Source: an uncultured Dyadobacter sp.
GTDB taxonomy: Bacteria > Bacteroidota > Bacteroidia > Cytophagales > Spirosomataceae
Assembly: GCA_946481035.1 (NCBI GenBank)
Contig: CAMLNK010000041.1
Location: forward strand, 1-11,543
DNA: 11,543 bases
Direction: 5' to 3'
In this document: positions 1 to 5,758 of the stretch, one piece after another
Layout: every line of letters starts with the position of its first letter
How positions within the stretch are numbered: the first letter of the stretch is position 1
Position numbers and translations under genes: made by a program
The notes under the pieces: generated by a model
What the model saw: only the letters and a program-made list of their open reading frames with translations
What the model was told of the DNA's origin: nothing
The model's database searches: none

Positions 1-100
1 AAATTACAGGGCGATATACTGTCTTTAAGTGGGCCAAGCCTTTTAAATTCCTGCCTTCGCTAGTCTTCAAATACTGAATTAACTCCTGTGATGTTGCCAT
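1..100 (-). CDS. Partial gene, N-terminal 33 codons only, unknown (possibly methyltransferase-like)
   Basis: Reading leftwards from an ATG at 98-100, the frame stays open for 33 codons to the window edge. It starts MATSQELIQY and ends in a segment reading LKTVYRPVI. Composition is ordinary for a soluble protein: a helical N-terminus, no signal peptide and no membrane segment. The start lies 53 bases after the stop of the HAD phosphatase gene on the same strand, with no terminator visible between, so it is probably the next gene of that operon. A basic LK..YRP-type N-terminus resembles some class I SAM-dependent methyltransferases I recall beside membrane and phosphatase genes. That resemblance is weak, because the nucleotide-binding glycine motif would lie beyond the window. 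The coding call rests on an open frame continuous with its neighbours; the function is a guess. Confidence 0.6.
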   Translation of the reverse strand, partial: MATSQELIQYLKTSEGRNLKGLAHLKTVYRPVI

Positions 101-153
101 GAATTGTGGTTATTAAAATGCAGTTCCGAATAAGATTCTTTTACCGAATATAA

Positions 154-750
154 CTACTCAAAAATTCCTTTAAGGTGCAAAGGCCGGGTGGAGATTCCGA
201 TCATTTCCAGATCGCCGCGGGAATCGCCATATGCATAAATATCCTCGTAATCCGACAGCGTCAAATGGGCGTTAACCCTGTTTACCTTTTCCGGGCCATA
301 GCAGTTCCGGCCATTGAAACACCCGGTAATGATCCCGTCTTTTACTTCAATGCAGGTAGCCAACAGCTCCACGCCTTCCTGCTCACACCAGTATTTCAGG
401 ATCAGGTCAAAACCGGCGGAAACGACCACCACGCGATCACCCTCCTGCTGGTGCTGCCTTATCTGGCTCAGGGCTTTGGGCTTGATGAATGAATTGATCT
501 GCGGAAGAAAACCCCGCGCCCAGGCGTCGAACTGATCGATTTTAACGCCTTTGTAAAAGGATGCAAACAACCGCTGCTTCGCGGCCTCGTTTGAAATTAC
601 GCCCAGCTTATATGCCGCCAGTTGCGGAAACACGCGCAGCACGCTGAATATGCCCCGCGGTATCGAGTGTGTGTAGCGTAAGAAGTACAGGAATGAATCT
701 TTTGAACTGATCGTCCCGTCGAAATCAAACAATGCTAACTTTTTTCTCAT
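154..750 (-). CDS. HAD-superfamily (subclass IB, phosphoserine-phosphatase-like) hydrolase
   Basis: Predicted cytoplasmic phosphatase of 198 residues. All four HAD motifs are visible: motif I DFDGT with nucleophile D9 and acid/base D11; motif II S111 in VVVSAG; motif III K155 in a GPEK segment; and motif IV GDSRGD with D176 and D180 as magnesium ligands. The helical cap between motifs I and II (roughly residues 15-95) is of the IB type seen in SerB-like enzymes, and the length is usual for the family. I start at ATG 750 because it sits directly before motif I; an upstream in-frame TTG at 768 adds only six residues. The start lies inside the end of the preceding membrane-protein gene (26-base overlap), so translational coupling is likely. 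The substrate cannot be read from sequence. A phosphorylated lipid or polyprenol intermediate would fit the membrane-protein neighbour, but this is inference. Confidence 0.9.
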   Translation of the reverse strand: MRKKLALFDFDGTISSKDSFLYFLRYTHSIPRGIFSVLRVFPQLAAYKLGVISNEAAKQRLFASFYKGVKIDQFDAWARGFLPQINSFIKPKALSQIRQHQQEGDRVVVVSAGFDLILKYWCEQEGVELLATCIEVKDGIITGCFNGRNCYGPEKVNRVNAHLTLSDYEDIYAYGDSRGDLEMIGISTRPLHLKGIFE

Positions 751-1867
751 TAAGATAAGAATTTTCAATCCCTAATAACGTCACCGGAATGATTGCAAGC
801 GCAAACGGCACCAAAAAATACCGCGATTCCAATACGGGAAAAGACCAATAGTGGATGCCGAACCAAATGGGAACAATGGCCAGCCAGACCGTGCGCAGCA
901 GCAGCGGGGATTGTTTCAGAAAAAACAGGCTCAAAAACGGTAATATCAGCATAATCGCAAACTGCCCGCTGATAATGGAGTAGTTCGAAAAGTTCTCCAC
1001 CACCCGGAACCAGCCGGATTCGAGCATATACGGCTCGTAACCGTAATACCACCGCAATCCCACAAACCCCACGACGCCGATCAGCCCGATGCACGCCGAC
1101 CAGGCAAAGTTCGGAAGCCTGATCTTATACCCGTCGCGCACGAAGTTGACCACCGCAAACAGCGCAGGAATGAGCAGTGAAGTTTCCCTGTTGAGGATAC
1201 CTATTACCATGACGGGGATCAGCCAGGCCGGCGAATAATTCCGGATAATCACGAAAGCCGCAATGACGAACAGCAACAAATCGATATAAGTATCGAACCC
1301 GAAGGCCGTATCCCGGAACGCATTGTTCATACCATTGTCCAGAAATACAACGGCCAGCAACACCATCCAGAAATTGGATATAAATATTTTAAAGTATCGG
1401 AATGCGAAATACAGTATCCCGAGGTTGATGACGAACCGCAACATCATGAATACAATAAAATAGCGGTGATATTCTTTGATCACCTCCCAATCGGATTTTC
1501 CTGTGTTATATTTTTTGAAGAAATACTGCGGAAATGCAACTTCATATCCATTTTCGCTGAACCGGCGGAGATTGGCCGTAATGGCAAAGCGTTCGTTGCT
1601 GATCGGGCTCAGGTATTGGATCAGACCGTCGACCGGAATCAGTTTATCTACGGTATTGGTGTAAAGCTGATAAGTTCCTTCGGCCAACCACACGGAAAAA
1701 ACGCGGTATTTCCACGGGTTCGGAAACCAGAAATCACCCTCGAGGGCTGCCTTGTGTGCAGCAAGCTGGTGAAGTCCCAGGCCGGTATCAATTGTACGCA
1801 CGACAGGCATACCGGCCATCAAAACGATCATAATTCCCCAAAGGAGCCTTTTAATAATTCTTTTCAA
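725..1867 (-). CDS. Polytopic inner-membrane protein, unknown (GT-C glycosyltransferase-like layout)
   Basis: A protein of about 380 residues with one N-terminal hydrophobic helix (about 8-24), then a polar, probably extracytoplasmic stretch of about 110 residues rich in W, Y and P, then about eight hydrophobic segments between 137 and 367. Visible motifs are NRET (226-229) at the end of a helix and ESRYFLVP (347-354) near the C-terminus. Similar NRE and E.RY.LP motifs occur in uncharacterized bacterial membrane proteins and GT-C-fold sugar transferases, but no catalytic DD or DE pair is clear, so function is unassigned. The start is uncertain. TTG at 1867 gives the basic leader KRIIKRLLWG expected before a first helix, with a stop two codons upstream. 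The first ATG, at 1831, would remove that basic leader. The 3' end overlaps the HAD phosphatase by 26 bases, suggesting coupled expression. The 139 bases upstream are AT-rich and likely hold its promoter. Confidence 0.82.
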   Translation of the reverse strand: MKRIIKRLLWGIMIVLMAGMPVVRTIDTGLGLHQLAAHKAALEGDFWFPNPWKYRVFSVWLAEGTYQLYTNTVDKLIPVDGLIQYLSPISNERFAITANLRRFSENGYEVAFPQYFFKKYNTGKSDWEVIKEYHRYFIVFMMLRFVINLGILYFAFRYFKIFISNFWMVLLAVVFLDNGMNNAFRDTAFGFDTYIDLLLFVIAAFVIIRNYSPAWLIPVMVIGILNRETSLLIPALFAVVNFVRDGYKIRLPNFAWSACIGLIGVVGFVGLRWYYGYEPYMLESGWFRVVENFSNYSIISGQFAIMLILPFLSLFFLKQSPLLLRTVWLAIVPIWFGIHYWSFPVLESRYFLVPFALAIIPVTLLGIENSYLNEKKVSIV

Positions 1868-2006
1868 AATTCAGCTGTCAACAATTACTTATAAACGTCG
1901 TTTGAATTCATTCGTAAATGATCAAACGGTCGAAATATAAGCGATTTGCGCAAAACGATTTACCTAACGGCTTTTAATTTTACCGACTGGTCAATGAAAA
2001 AGCCCC
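1868..2006. other. AT-rich intergenic region with a 10-bp palindrome
   Basis: This 139-base gap separates the lipoprotein stop from the membrane-protein start. It contains the perfect palindrome TTTGCGCAAA at 1945-1954, flanked by near-repeats of CGATT. It also has a separated inverted pair: AAAAGCC, about 22 bases before its partner, would lie just after the lipoprotein gene, but the arrangement is not terminator-like. On the minus strand a TATATTTC lies beside the palindrome and resembles the Bacteroidota -7 box TAnnTTTG in all but its last base. I found no matching TTTG at the expected upstream distance. The region probably drives the membrane-protein operon, but no promoter can be fixed. 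Confidence 0.35.
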
Positions 2007-2438
2007 CTATTTCTCCCTCGCATATCTGGTACTGACTGAGCAAAATTCCGCTGTGATTTCATCGGGCGATGCCTGGTCGATCTTAAAGCGCTGCGGGCAC
2101 GGCACGCCCACAAGCCCGGTACAATCCATCCTGGTGGGAATCGGGATCAGCGGCTTCACTTCAATCAGTTTAGTGTTCAATAAGTAAGAATCGGGCGTTC
2201 CACAGGATTGTTTTCCGTCCTCGTCGAGGATTACGCCATCAAAGCGGATAATGATGACGCGTGACCGCTCCTTGGGTATGACGTGCTTAATGATTGTGTC
2301 GCCCCGCATTTCGGTGTATTCTGTACTGCGCCAGGCACCTACAATGCCTGCGATCTCCTTCGGCGGTTCGGCGGGTTCATCTTCCTTACAATTCGTAATG
2401 GCAAAGGCAAGCAAAATCAAAAGAATCCCCCTGTTCAT
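2007..2438 (-). CDS. Small lipoprotein with lipocalin-like start, unknown function
   Basis: A 143-residue predicted lipoprotein. The N-terminus MNRGILLILLAFAITNC is a type II signal peptide with lipidated C17. Asn just before the cysteine is less common than Gly, Ala or Ser. The next residues, KEDEPAEPP, form an acidic linker like the lipoprotein export signal that sends Bacteroidota lipoproteins to the cell surface. The mature part begins GIVGAWRSTEY, a G.W pattern typical of lipocalin-like Bacteroidota lipoproteins, and appears beta-rich. Four further cysteines (C79, C106, C114, C133) could form two disulfides in the periplasm or outside the cell. The frame is open to 2522, but that stretch lies in the terminator of the upstream gene and precedes the signal peptide, so ATG 2438 is the real start. 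A terminator on one side and a 139-base gap on the other suggest a single-gene transcript. Confidence 0.82.
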   Translation of the reverse strand: MNRGILLILLAFAITNCKEDEPAEPPKEIAGIVGAWRSTEYTEMRGDTIIKHVIPKERSRVIIIRFDGVILDEDGKQSCGTPDSYLLNTKLIEVKPLIPIPTRMDCTGLVGVPCPQRFKIDQASPDEITAEFCSVSTRYAREK

Positions 2439-2510
2439 AATTAGTTTGGTTTTTTCAAAAGACTGACAAAAATGCGAAATAGTTTGAACCGTTATGTGAT
2501 TTCCGGTAAC

Positions 2511-2542
2511 AAAAAAGCCCATTCAGCGATCTGAACAGGCTT
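2511..2542 (-). terminator. Rho-independent terminator of the 347-residue gene
   Basis: Read on the minus strand, AAGCC (2542-2538) and CTGAA-type arms fold into a hairpin. The outer 5-bp stem pairs 2538-2542 with 2515-2519, a 2x2 internal mismatch follows, and the inner 5-bp stem pairs 2531-2535 with 2522-2526 around a four-base loop. A run of six T follows (2516-2511). It begins 21 bases after the stop at 2564, so it ends the two-component cassette transcript and separates it from the lipoprotein gene. Confidence 0.85.
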
Positions 2543-2563
2543 GTGAATCGATTTTAATGATTA

Positions 2564-3607
2564 TCAGGCAAATAACTGCCAGTCGTAAGTGAGGTGGTAC
2601 TCGCCGCCGTGGCCTTTGAAACGCAGGATCTGCTCGGGGCTATCGGTCCGGCCGTTCCAGCGGGTCGAAAGGGACGGGATCGAAATCGACACGCTCAAAG
2701 GCGTGAAAACGTCATCGTTCCAGATGTCGATGATCAGCGCGCAAACGCGGTCGATGACGTAGCCGATCACACGTGCCAGCACCGCGCCCATTACCGCGCC
2801 AAAAACGAGTCCGGCGTCTTCGATCGCCTTTTTCACTTTTGTTTTCACGAGCTCGAACAGCTTGTTGATAAACTCCGGAAAACCGCCCATATCCGCTTCC
2901 GACAGTACGAGCGTCACAATATAGTTTTTAGGGAAAGTGTTACCCTCCATCAGATTAAAGAACGTGAACTGGCGGGGCGGGTTATAGGTAGTCACCTCGC
3001 CGTCGTCGAAGCTGCTGTTGACCCGGAACTTGGATATTTTACCGGTATCGCCCGTTTCGTCCACACTTGTTCCGCCCAGGTCGATCTCGTCATCGCCAAC
3101 GCGCTCCTGCAACCAGTTACCCGTTTCGTCCACGCATTTCACCCGGTGGATACGCAATGCGAGCTTGCTGGTAGCGGGTGTCGCCGGGGTGGCCACCGCC
3201 TCCACGGCGAACACGGTATTGATATTCGCGATTTCGGCCGGAGTGAATTTCAGCGCCGGGGGAAATGTAATGGCTTTAACCTGCTTGTCGATAGACGTGG
3301 CAGTATCGAGCCTGATGCCTGCGAGATCACCGAAACGTCTGCTTCTGAGACTGCTGGCCGCGGCAATGCTGGCCGATGCTTTGGCCGATGCTTTTTGCTT
3401 CGCTGCGGCCGGTAGTGTTTCAAAACGCGATTTGAGCACGTTTTCGAACGAATCGGTATCCGCTGAAATGGGATATTTGGCATTTTGGGTAAAATTAGCT
3501 GCCACTTTTTCGGCAGCCAGCTCCACTTCCCGGATGATACGGGTCGCGATTTTGAGGAGTTTGGGATCGTTCAACTCCATTACCTGTGACATTTTGATTT
3601 CAGACAT
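2564..3607 (-). CDS. Uncharacterized 347-residue protein with glycine-rich hydrophobic segment
   Basis: No named family recognised with confidence. There is no signal peptide. Residues 10-90 are helical and end in an Ala/Lys/Ser-rich stretch (about 68-88) and basic RSRR. A Thr/Pro/Ala linker (139-147) follows. Residues 150-240 look beta-rich with a conserved-looking acidic core: CVDETG at 158, GDDEIDLGG at 171 and a second VDETG at 182, then FDDGE and YNPPR, which could bind a divalent metal. Residues 264-297 are an Ala/Gly-rich hydrophobic helix with GxxxG-like spacing (FGAVMGAVLARVIG) that could insert into or pack in a membrane. The tail (305-347) is beta-rich with FKGHGGEY and a final YDWQLF. 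I recall similar GHGG.Y..TYDW ends in scattered hypothetical proteins. ATG 3607 is preferred: AAAGG lies just upstream and translation before it looks like leader sequence. It is last in the cassette, 121 bases after the seven-helix gene, and ends at a strong terminator. Confidence 0.85.
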   Translation of the reverse strand: MSEIKMSQVMELNDPKLLKIATRIIREVELAAEKVAANFTQNAKYPISADTDSFENVLKSRFETLPAAAKQKASAKASASIAAASSLRSRRFGDLAGIRLDTATSIDKQVKAITFPPALKFTPAEIANINTVFAVEAVATPATPATSKLALRIHRVKCVDETGNWLQERVGDDEIDLGGTSVDETGDTGKISKFRVNSSFDDGEVTTYNPPRQFTFFNLMEGNTFPKNYIVTLVLSEADMGGFPEFINKLFELVKTKVKKAIEDAGLVFGAVMGAVLARVIGYVIDRVCALIIDIWNDDVFTPLSVSISIPSLSTRWNGRTDSPEQILRFKGHGGEYHLTYDWQLFA

Positions 3608-3728
3608 GGCCTTTAAGGTTAATTGTGAAACTGAATGGTTGAAATGCCGTTGCCGACGATTCAAAGTTCCGCATTAACCGCCCGGACCGTCCCCGCCAAA
3701 TGTGGTGGTATTCTCCGGACGTGCCCCA

Positions 3729-4451
3729 TCAAAGGTACCGCAGCATCCGCGCATGCCGAAACCCGACGGCATAGAGCAGCTGCGCGATGATATTCAACGC
3801 ATTGCCCGTGAGGTAGAGCTGCACGTAGAGTTTGAAATCGGTGTCGTAAATCTTTTCTCCGGCCATAAAAAACAACAATGCGAGCAAATGGGCGACCATT
3901 AACCCGCAGCAAAACCAGAAATAAGGGATTTTGTAAATAGAAACCGGATAATCGCGACGGACCAGGTAGCCGAGCAGTAGCAACGGGAGCACGGAAGCGA
4001 AAAAGCCGTCGAGCGTGGGCGTAAGCACGCCGGTTGCATTGTAGCCGGTGATCCAGATGTAGTCGATCACGGCGAAAACGGCGAACAATGCGGCCGCCCG
4101 CTTCACCCACGCATTGAATGCCGGTGCCGCGATAGCCTGACTGAAAAACATGCCCAGCAAAATGAAATCGTTCAGGTACGAGAGAATGCCCAGGAAGTTG
4201 GTGTCCCCTATCTCCCATTTGGTGAGGTAAGGCATCCAGAAATCCGTCTGGTGGTTTACCGACCAGATGAACGCCTGTTCGACCAGGTTGGCCAGGATCG
4301 CGACGACGAGGTAGTAAAAAAATAGCCGGGCAGGCCTGTTGAGATGTCGGTAATGCACCAGCGCCACAATTACCGGGAGGAACATCACGGCCACCGTAAC
4401 CTGCCCGAACTGAATGAAAAGTTTGTTGTAAAATTCCTCTTCCGGACTCAT
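3729..4451 (-). CDS. Seven-helix membrane protein, unknown, in two-component cassette
   Basis: A 240-residue integral membrane protein. Seven hydrophobic segments are visible at about 16-34, 42-63, 84-105, 118-136, 148-164, 175-196 and 207-231. The basic C-terminal tail (FRHARMLRYL) and basic short loops (HYRHLNRPAR after the first helix, YLVRRD after the fifth) suggest N-terminus out and C-terminus in. Between helices 2 and 3 lies a polar outside loop rich in W and acidic residues. There are no transporter, enzyme or kinase motifs. The layout resembles stand-alone 7TM sensor modules that in Bacteroidota are often fused to or encoded beside regulators, but this is topology-based inference. 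The ATG at 4451 is 12 bases after the preceding stop, so it belongs to the same operon as the 185-residue gene and the response regulator. Confidence 0.85.
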   Translation of the reverse strand: MSPEEEFYNKLFIQFGQVTVAVMFLPVIVALVHYRHLNRPARLFFYYLVVAILANLVEQAFIWSVNHQTDFWMPYLTKWEIGDTNFLGILSYLNDFILLGMFFSQAIAAPAFNAWVKRAAALFAVFAVIDYIWITGYNATGVLTPTLDGFFASVLPLLLLGYLVRRDYPVSIYKIPYFWFCCGLMVAHLLALLFFMAGEKIYDTDFKLYVQLYLTGNALNIIAQLLYAVGFRHARMLRYL

Positions 4452-4463
4452 ATCGGGTATGGT

Positions 4464-5021
4464 TTAGGATGAAGAAGGTACTTTGACTCCTTTTGTAGCG
4501 GAACCGTTGAAAATGACCCCTTTGAAATAATCGATATATAAAAAGATGTTCCCTCCCGCCTTGCAGAGCGTGTAAAAATAGGCGGTGGTGATGGGCGCTC
4601 TTCTCAATAAATTCAGCCGGCAAACGAACGTGATCGAATCGTAGTTTGCGGCTACGCTGTCGGTAATAGCAATCGCGCGGAGATCTGTCACTTCCAGGTT
4701 TCCCGACAATGGAAACGGTTTTTTTGTAACGATGAGCCTCCTTCGGGTGTAGCTGTGGGTAAATGTCACCGAGCCGGGGTCCGCTGCGTTTTTGACCACC
4801 ACTTCCAGGCAGTTAAACCCTGCATTCAAAGCATTTTCAATCTTTTCTTTCGGAATACGGACAATTTTCGGCGTAATGCCATTCCAGTAGGCCAGCACTT
4901 CCCGGTCTTTGTTCATCATTTCAAGAATGTGCGCTTCAAATCGGTCTGTTTGCTGATCACCCACAGCGGCCGCTCCTGTGGGTGCTGTTACTGTCGGTCC
5001 GGCAATATGTTTCTTGCTCAT
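4464..5021 (-). CDS. Uncharacterized 185-residue soluble protein
   Basis: No family recognised. The N-terminal 25 residues are low in complexity (rich in Ala, Gly, Thr and Pro) and probably disordered. A short helical part follows (about 26-65, with a Lys/Glu-rich IPKEKIENAL segment), then a beta-rich body to about 175 with alternating hydrophobic strands, such as CLEVVVK and TFVCRLNLL, and a Ser-rich end. No signal peptide or membrane helix is present, so it is probably cytoplasmic. Cysteines occur within strands rather than in metal-binding pairs. The start is ATG 5021, 20 bases from the response-regulator stop, with no clear Shine-Dalgarno sequence, as is usual in Bacteroidota. Tight spacing on both sides makes it part of the regulator operon. 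It could be a partner or substrate of the downstream membrane protein, but nothing in the sequence shows this. Confidence 0.82.
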   Translation of the reverse strand: MSKKHIAGPTVTAPTGAAAVGDQQTDRFEAHILEMMNKDREVLAYWNGITPKIVRIPKEKIENALNAGFNCLEVVVKNAADPGSVTFTHSYTRRRLIVTKKPFPLSGNLEVTDLRAIAITDSVAANYDSITFVCRLNLLRRAPITTAYFYTLCKAGGNIFLYIDYFKGVIFNGSATKGVKVPSSS

Positions 5022-5040
5022 GTTCGGGGATATTTTCGGT

Positions 5041-5676
5041 TTATACTAACTTCCCATTGATCGCCTTCGCCACCGCTTCCGGTGCGGAGTTTACGTGGAG
5101 CTTTTCGTAAATATTCCTCACATGCCAATGTACCGTGTGGTAGCTCAGAAAGCATGCTTCGGCAATCATTTTGTAGCTCATTCCCTTCACCATGCAACCT
5201 AGTACTTCACGCTCACGGTCGGTGAGCTCCACGTAGGTAGGTTGCGCTTTCACAAACTGGTGCTGGAACATCGCAAACACCTTCGCCGCAATCGCCGGCG
5301 ACATGTGCGCGCCGCCGCCTGCCACCTCGCGCACGGCTTGGAGGGTCAGTTCCGGGTTGGGGTTTTTGAGGACATATCCCGACGCGCCTCCGCAAATGGC
5401 CGCAAACACGCGGTAATCGTCGTCAAAGACGGTCTGAATGAGCACTTTGACCTCCGGACTGGCAGCTTTGATAAGCTTCATGGCATCGATACCCGAGATA
5501 CCGGGCATCTGAATATCCATCAGTACGACATCCGGTTTGAGCCGCCGCACTTTGGCCACTGCCTCATTGGCGTCTTCATAAGAGCCTACCAGGTTCACGT
5601 CCTCCGAGTCGTTCAGGAACAACCCGAGGTTTTGTCTGAAACTTTTGTTATCCTCAAATAAAACAATCCGTATCAT
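5041..5676 (-). CDS. LuxR/NarL-family response regulator
   Basis: A 211-residue two-domain transcription factor. The receiver domain (1-118) has the acidic pair E8-D9, phosphoacceptor D54 in VVLMDIQMPG, switch Thr T82 and conserved K104 in YVLKNPN. A linker leads to a LuxR-type helix-turn-helix (about 151-206): LTDREREVL, then a recognition region with TVHWHVRNIYEKL. It is expected to be phosphorylated by the kinase encoded just upstream and then to bind DNA as a dimer. The frame is open to 5922, but the extra 82 codons lie in another frame of the kinase gene and have no domain character. ATG 5676 directly precedes the first receiver strand. The gap to the kinase stop is 82 bases and holds a possible hairpin. 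The next gene follows after 20 bases, so the regulator is probably co-transcribed with its putative targets. Confidence 0.95.
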   Translation of the reverse strand: MIRIVLFEDNKSFRQNLGLFLNDSEDVNLVGSYEDANEAVAKVRRLKPDVVLMDIQMPGISGIDAMKLIKAASPEVKVLIQTVFDDDYRVFAAICGGASGYVLKNPNPELTLQAVREVAGGGAHMSPAIAAKVFAMFQHQFVKAQPTYVELTDREREVLGCMVKGMSYKMIAEACFLSYHTVHWHVRNIYEKLHVNSAPEAVAKAINGKLV

Positions 5677-5703
5677 CGCGTGCAATGCAGTTATCTGAGT
5701 TGT

Positions 5704-5728
5704 AAAAATCCCGGTTCTCCGGCCGGAT
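5704..5728 (-). terminator. Possible weak terminator or attenuator between kinase and regulator
   Basis: On the minus strand ATCCGG (5728-5723) can pair with CCGGGAT (5714-5708) with one bulged base and an eight-base loop. A shorter 4-bp CCGG/CCGG hairpin with a four-base loop is an alternative. Five T follow directly (5708-5704). The geometry resembles a weak intrinsic terminator inside the operon and would lower regulator expression relative to kinase. The stem is short and the T-run brief, so it may be chance. Confidence 0.3.
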
Positions 5729-5758
5729 CGTACCCCGCAATTCTGGCGGTTTTTTCGC

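Noticed and set aside
101..153. Short GAAT/ATTC inverted repeat as a terminator after the phosphatase gene
   Set aside because: The stem is only four base pairs, AT-rich, and not followed by a T-run.
2594..3415. Plus-strand frame of 273 codons antisense to the 347-residue gene
   Set aside because: Composition is typical of an antisense shadow (His, Arg, Val and Asp rich, no motif). The minus-strand frame has structured domains and a terminator.
3662..3669. GAACTTTG on the minus strand as a -7 box for the 347-residue gene
   Set aside because: It is partly like TAnnTTTG but has no -33 partner. An internal promoter is possible because the gap is 121 bases, but not supported.
3661..4623. Long 320-codon open frame on the minus strand overlapping the 185- and 240-residue genes
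   Set aside because: It starts inside one real gene and crosses the next in another frame. The translation is rich in Arg, His, Pro and Gly with no domain, while the other frame encodes clear membrane helices.
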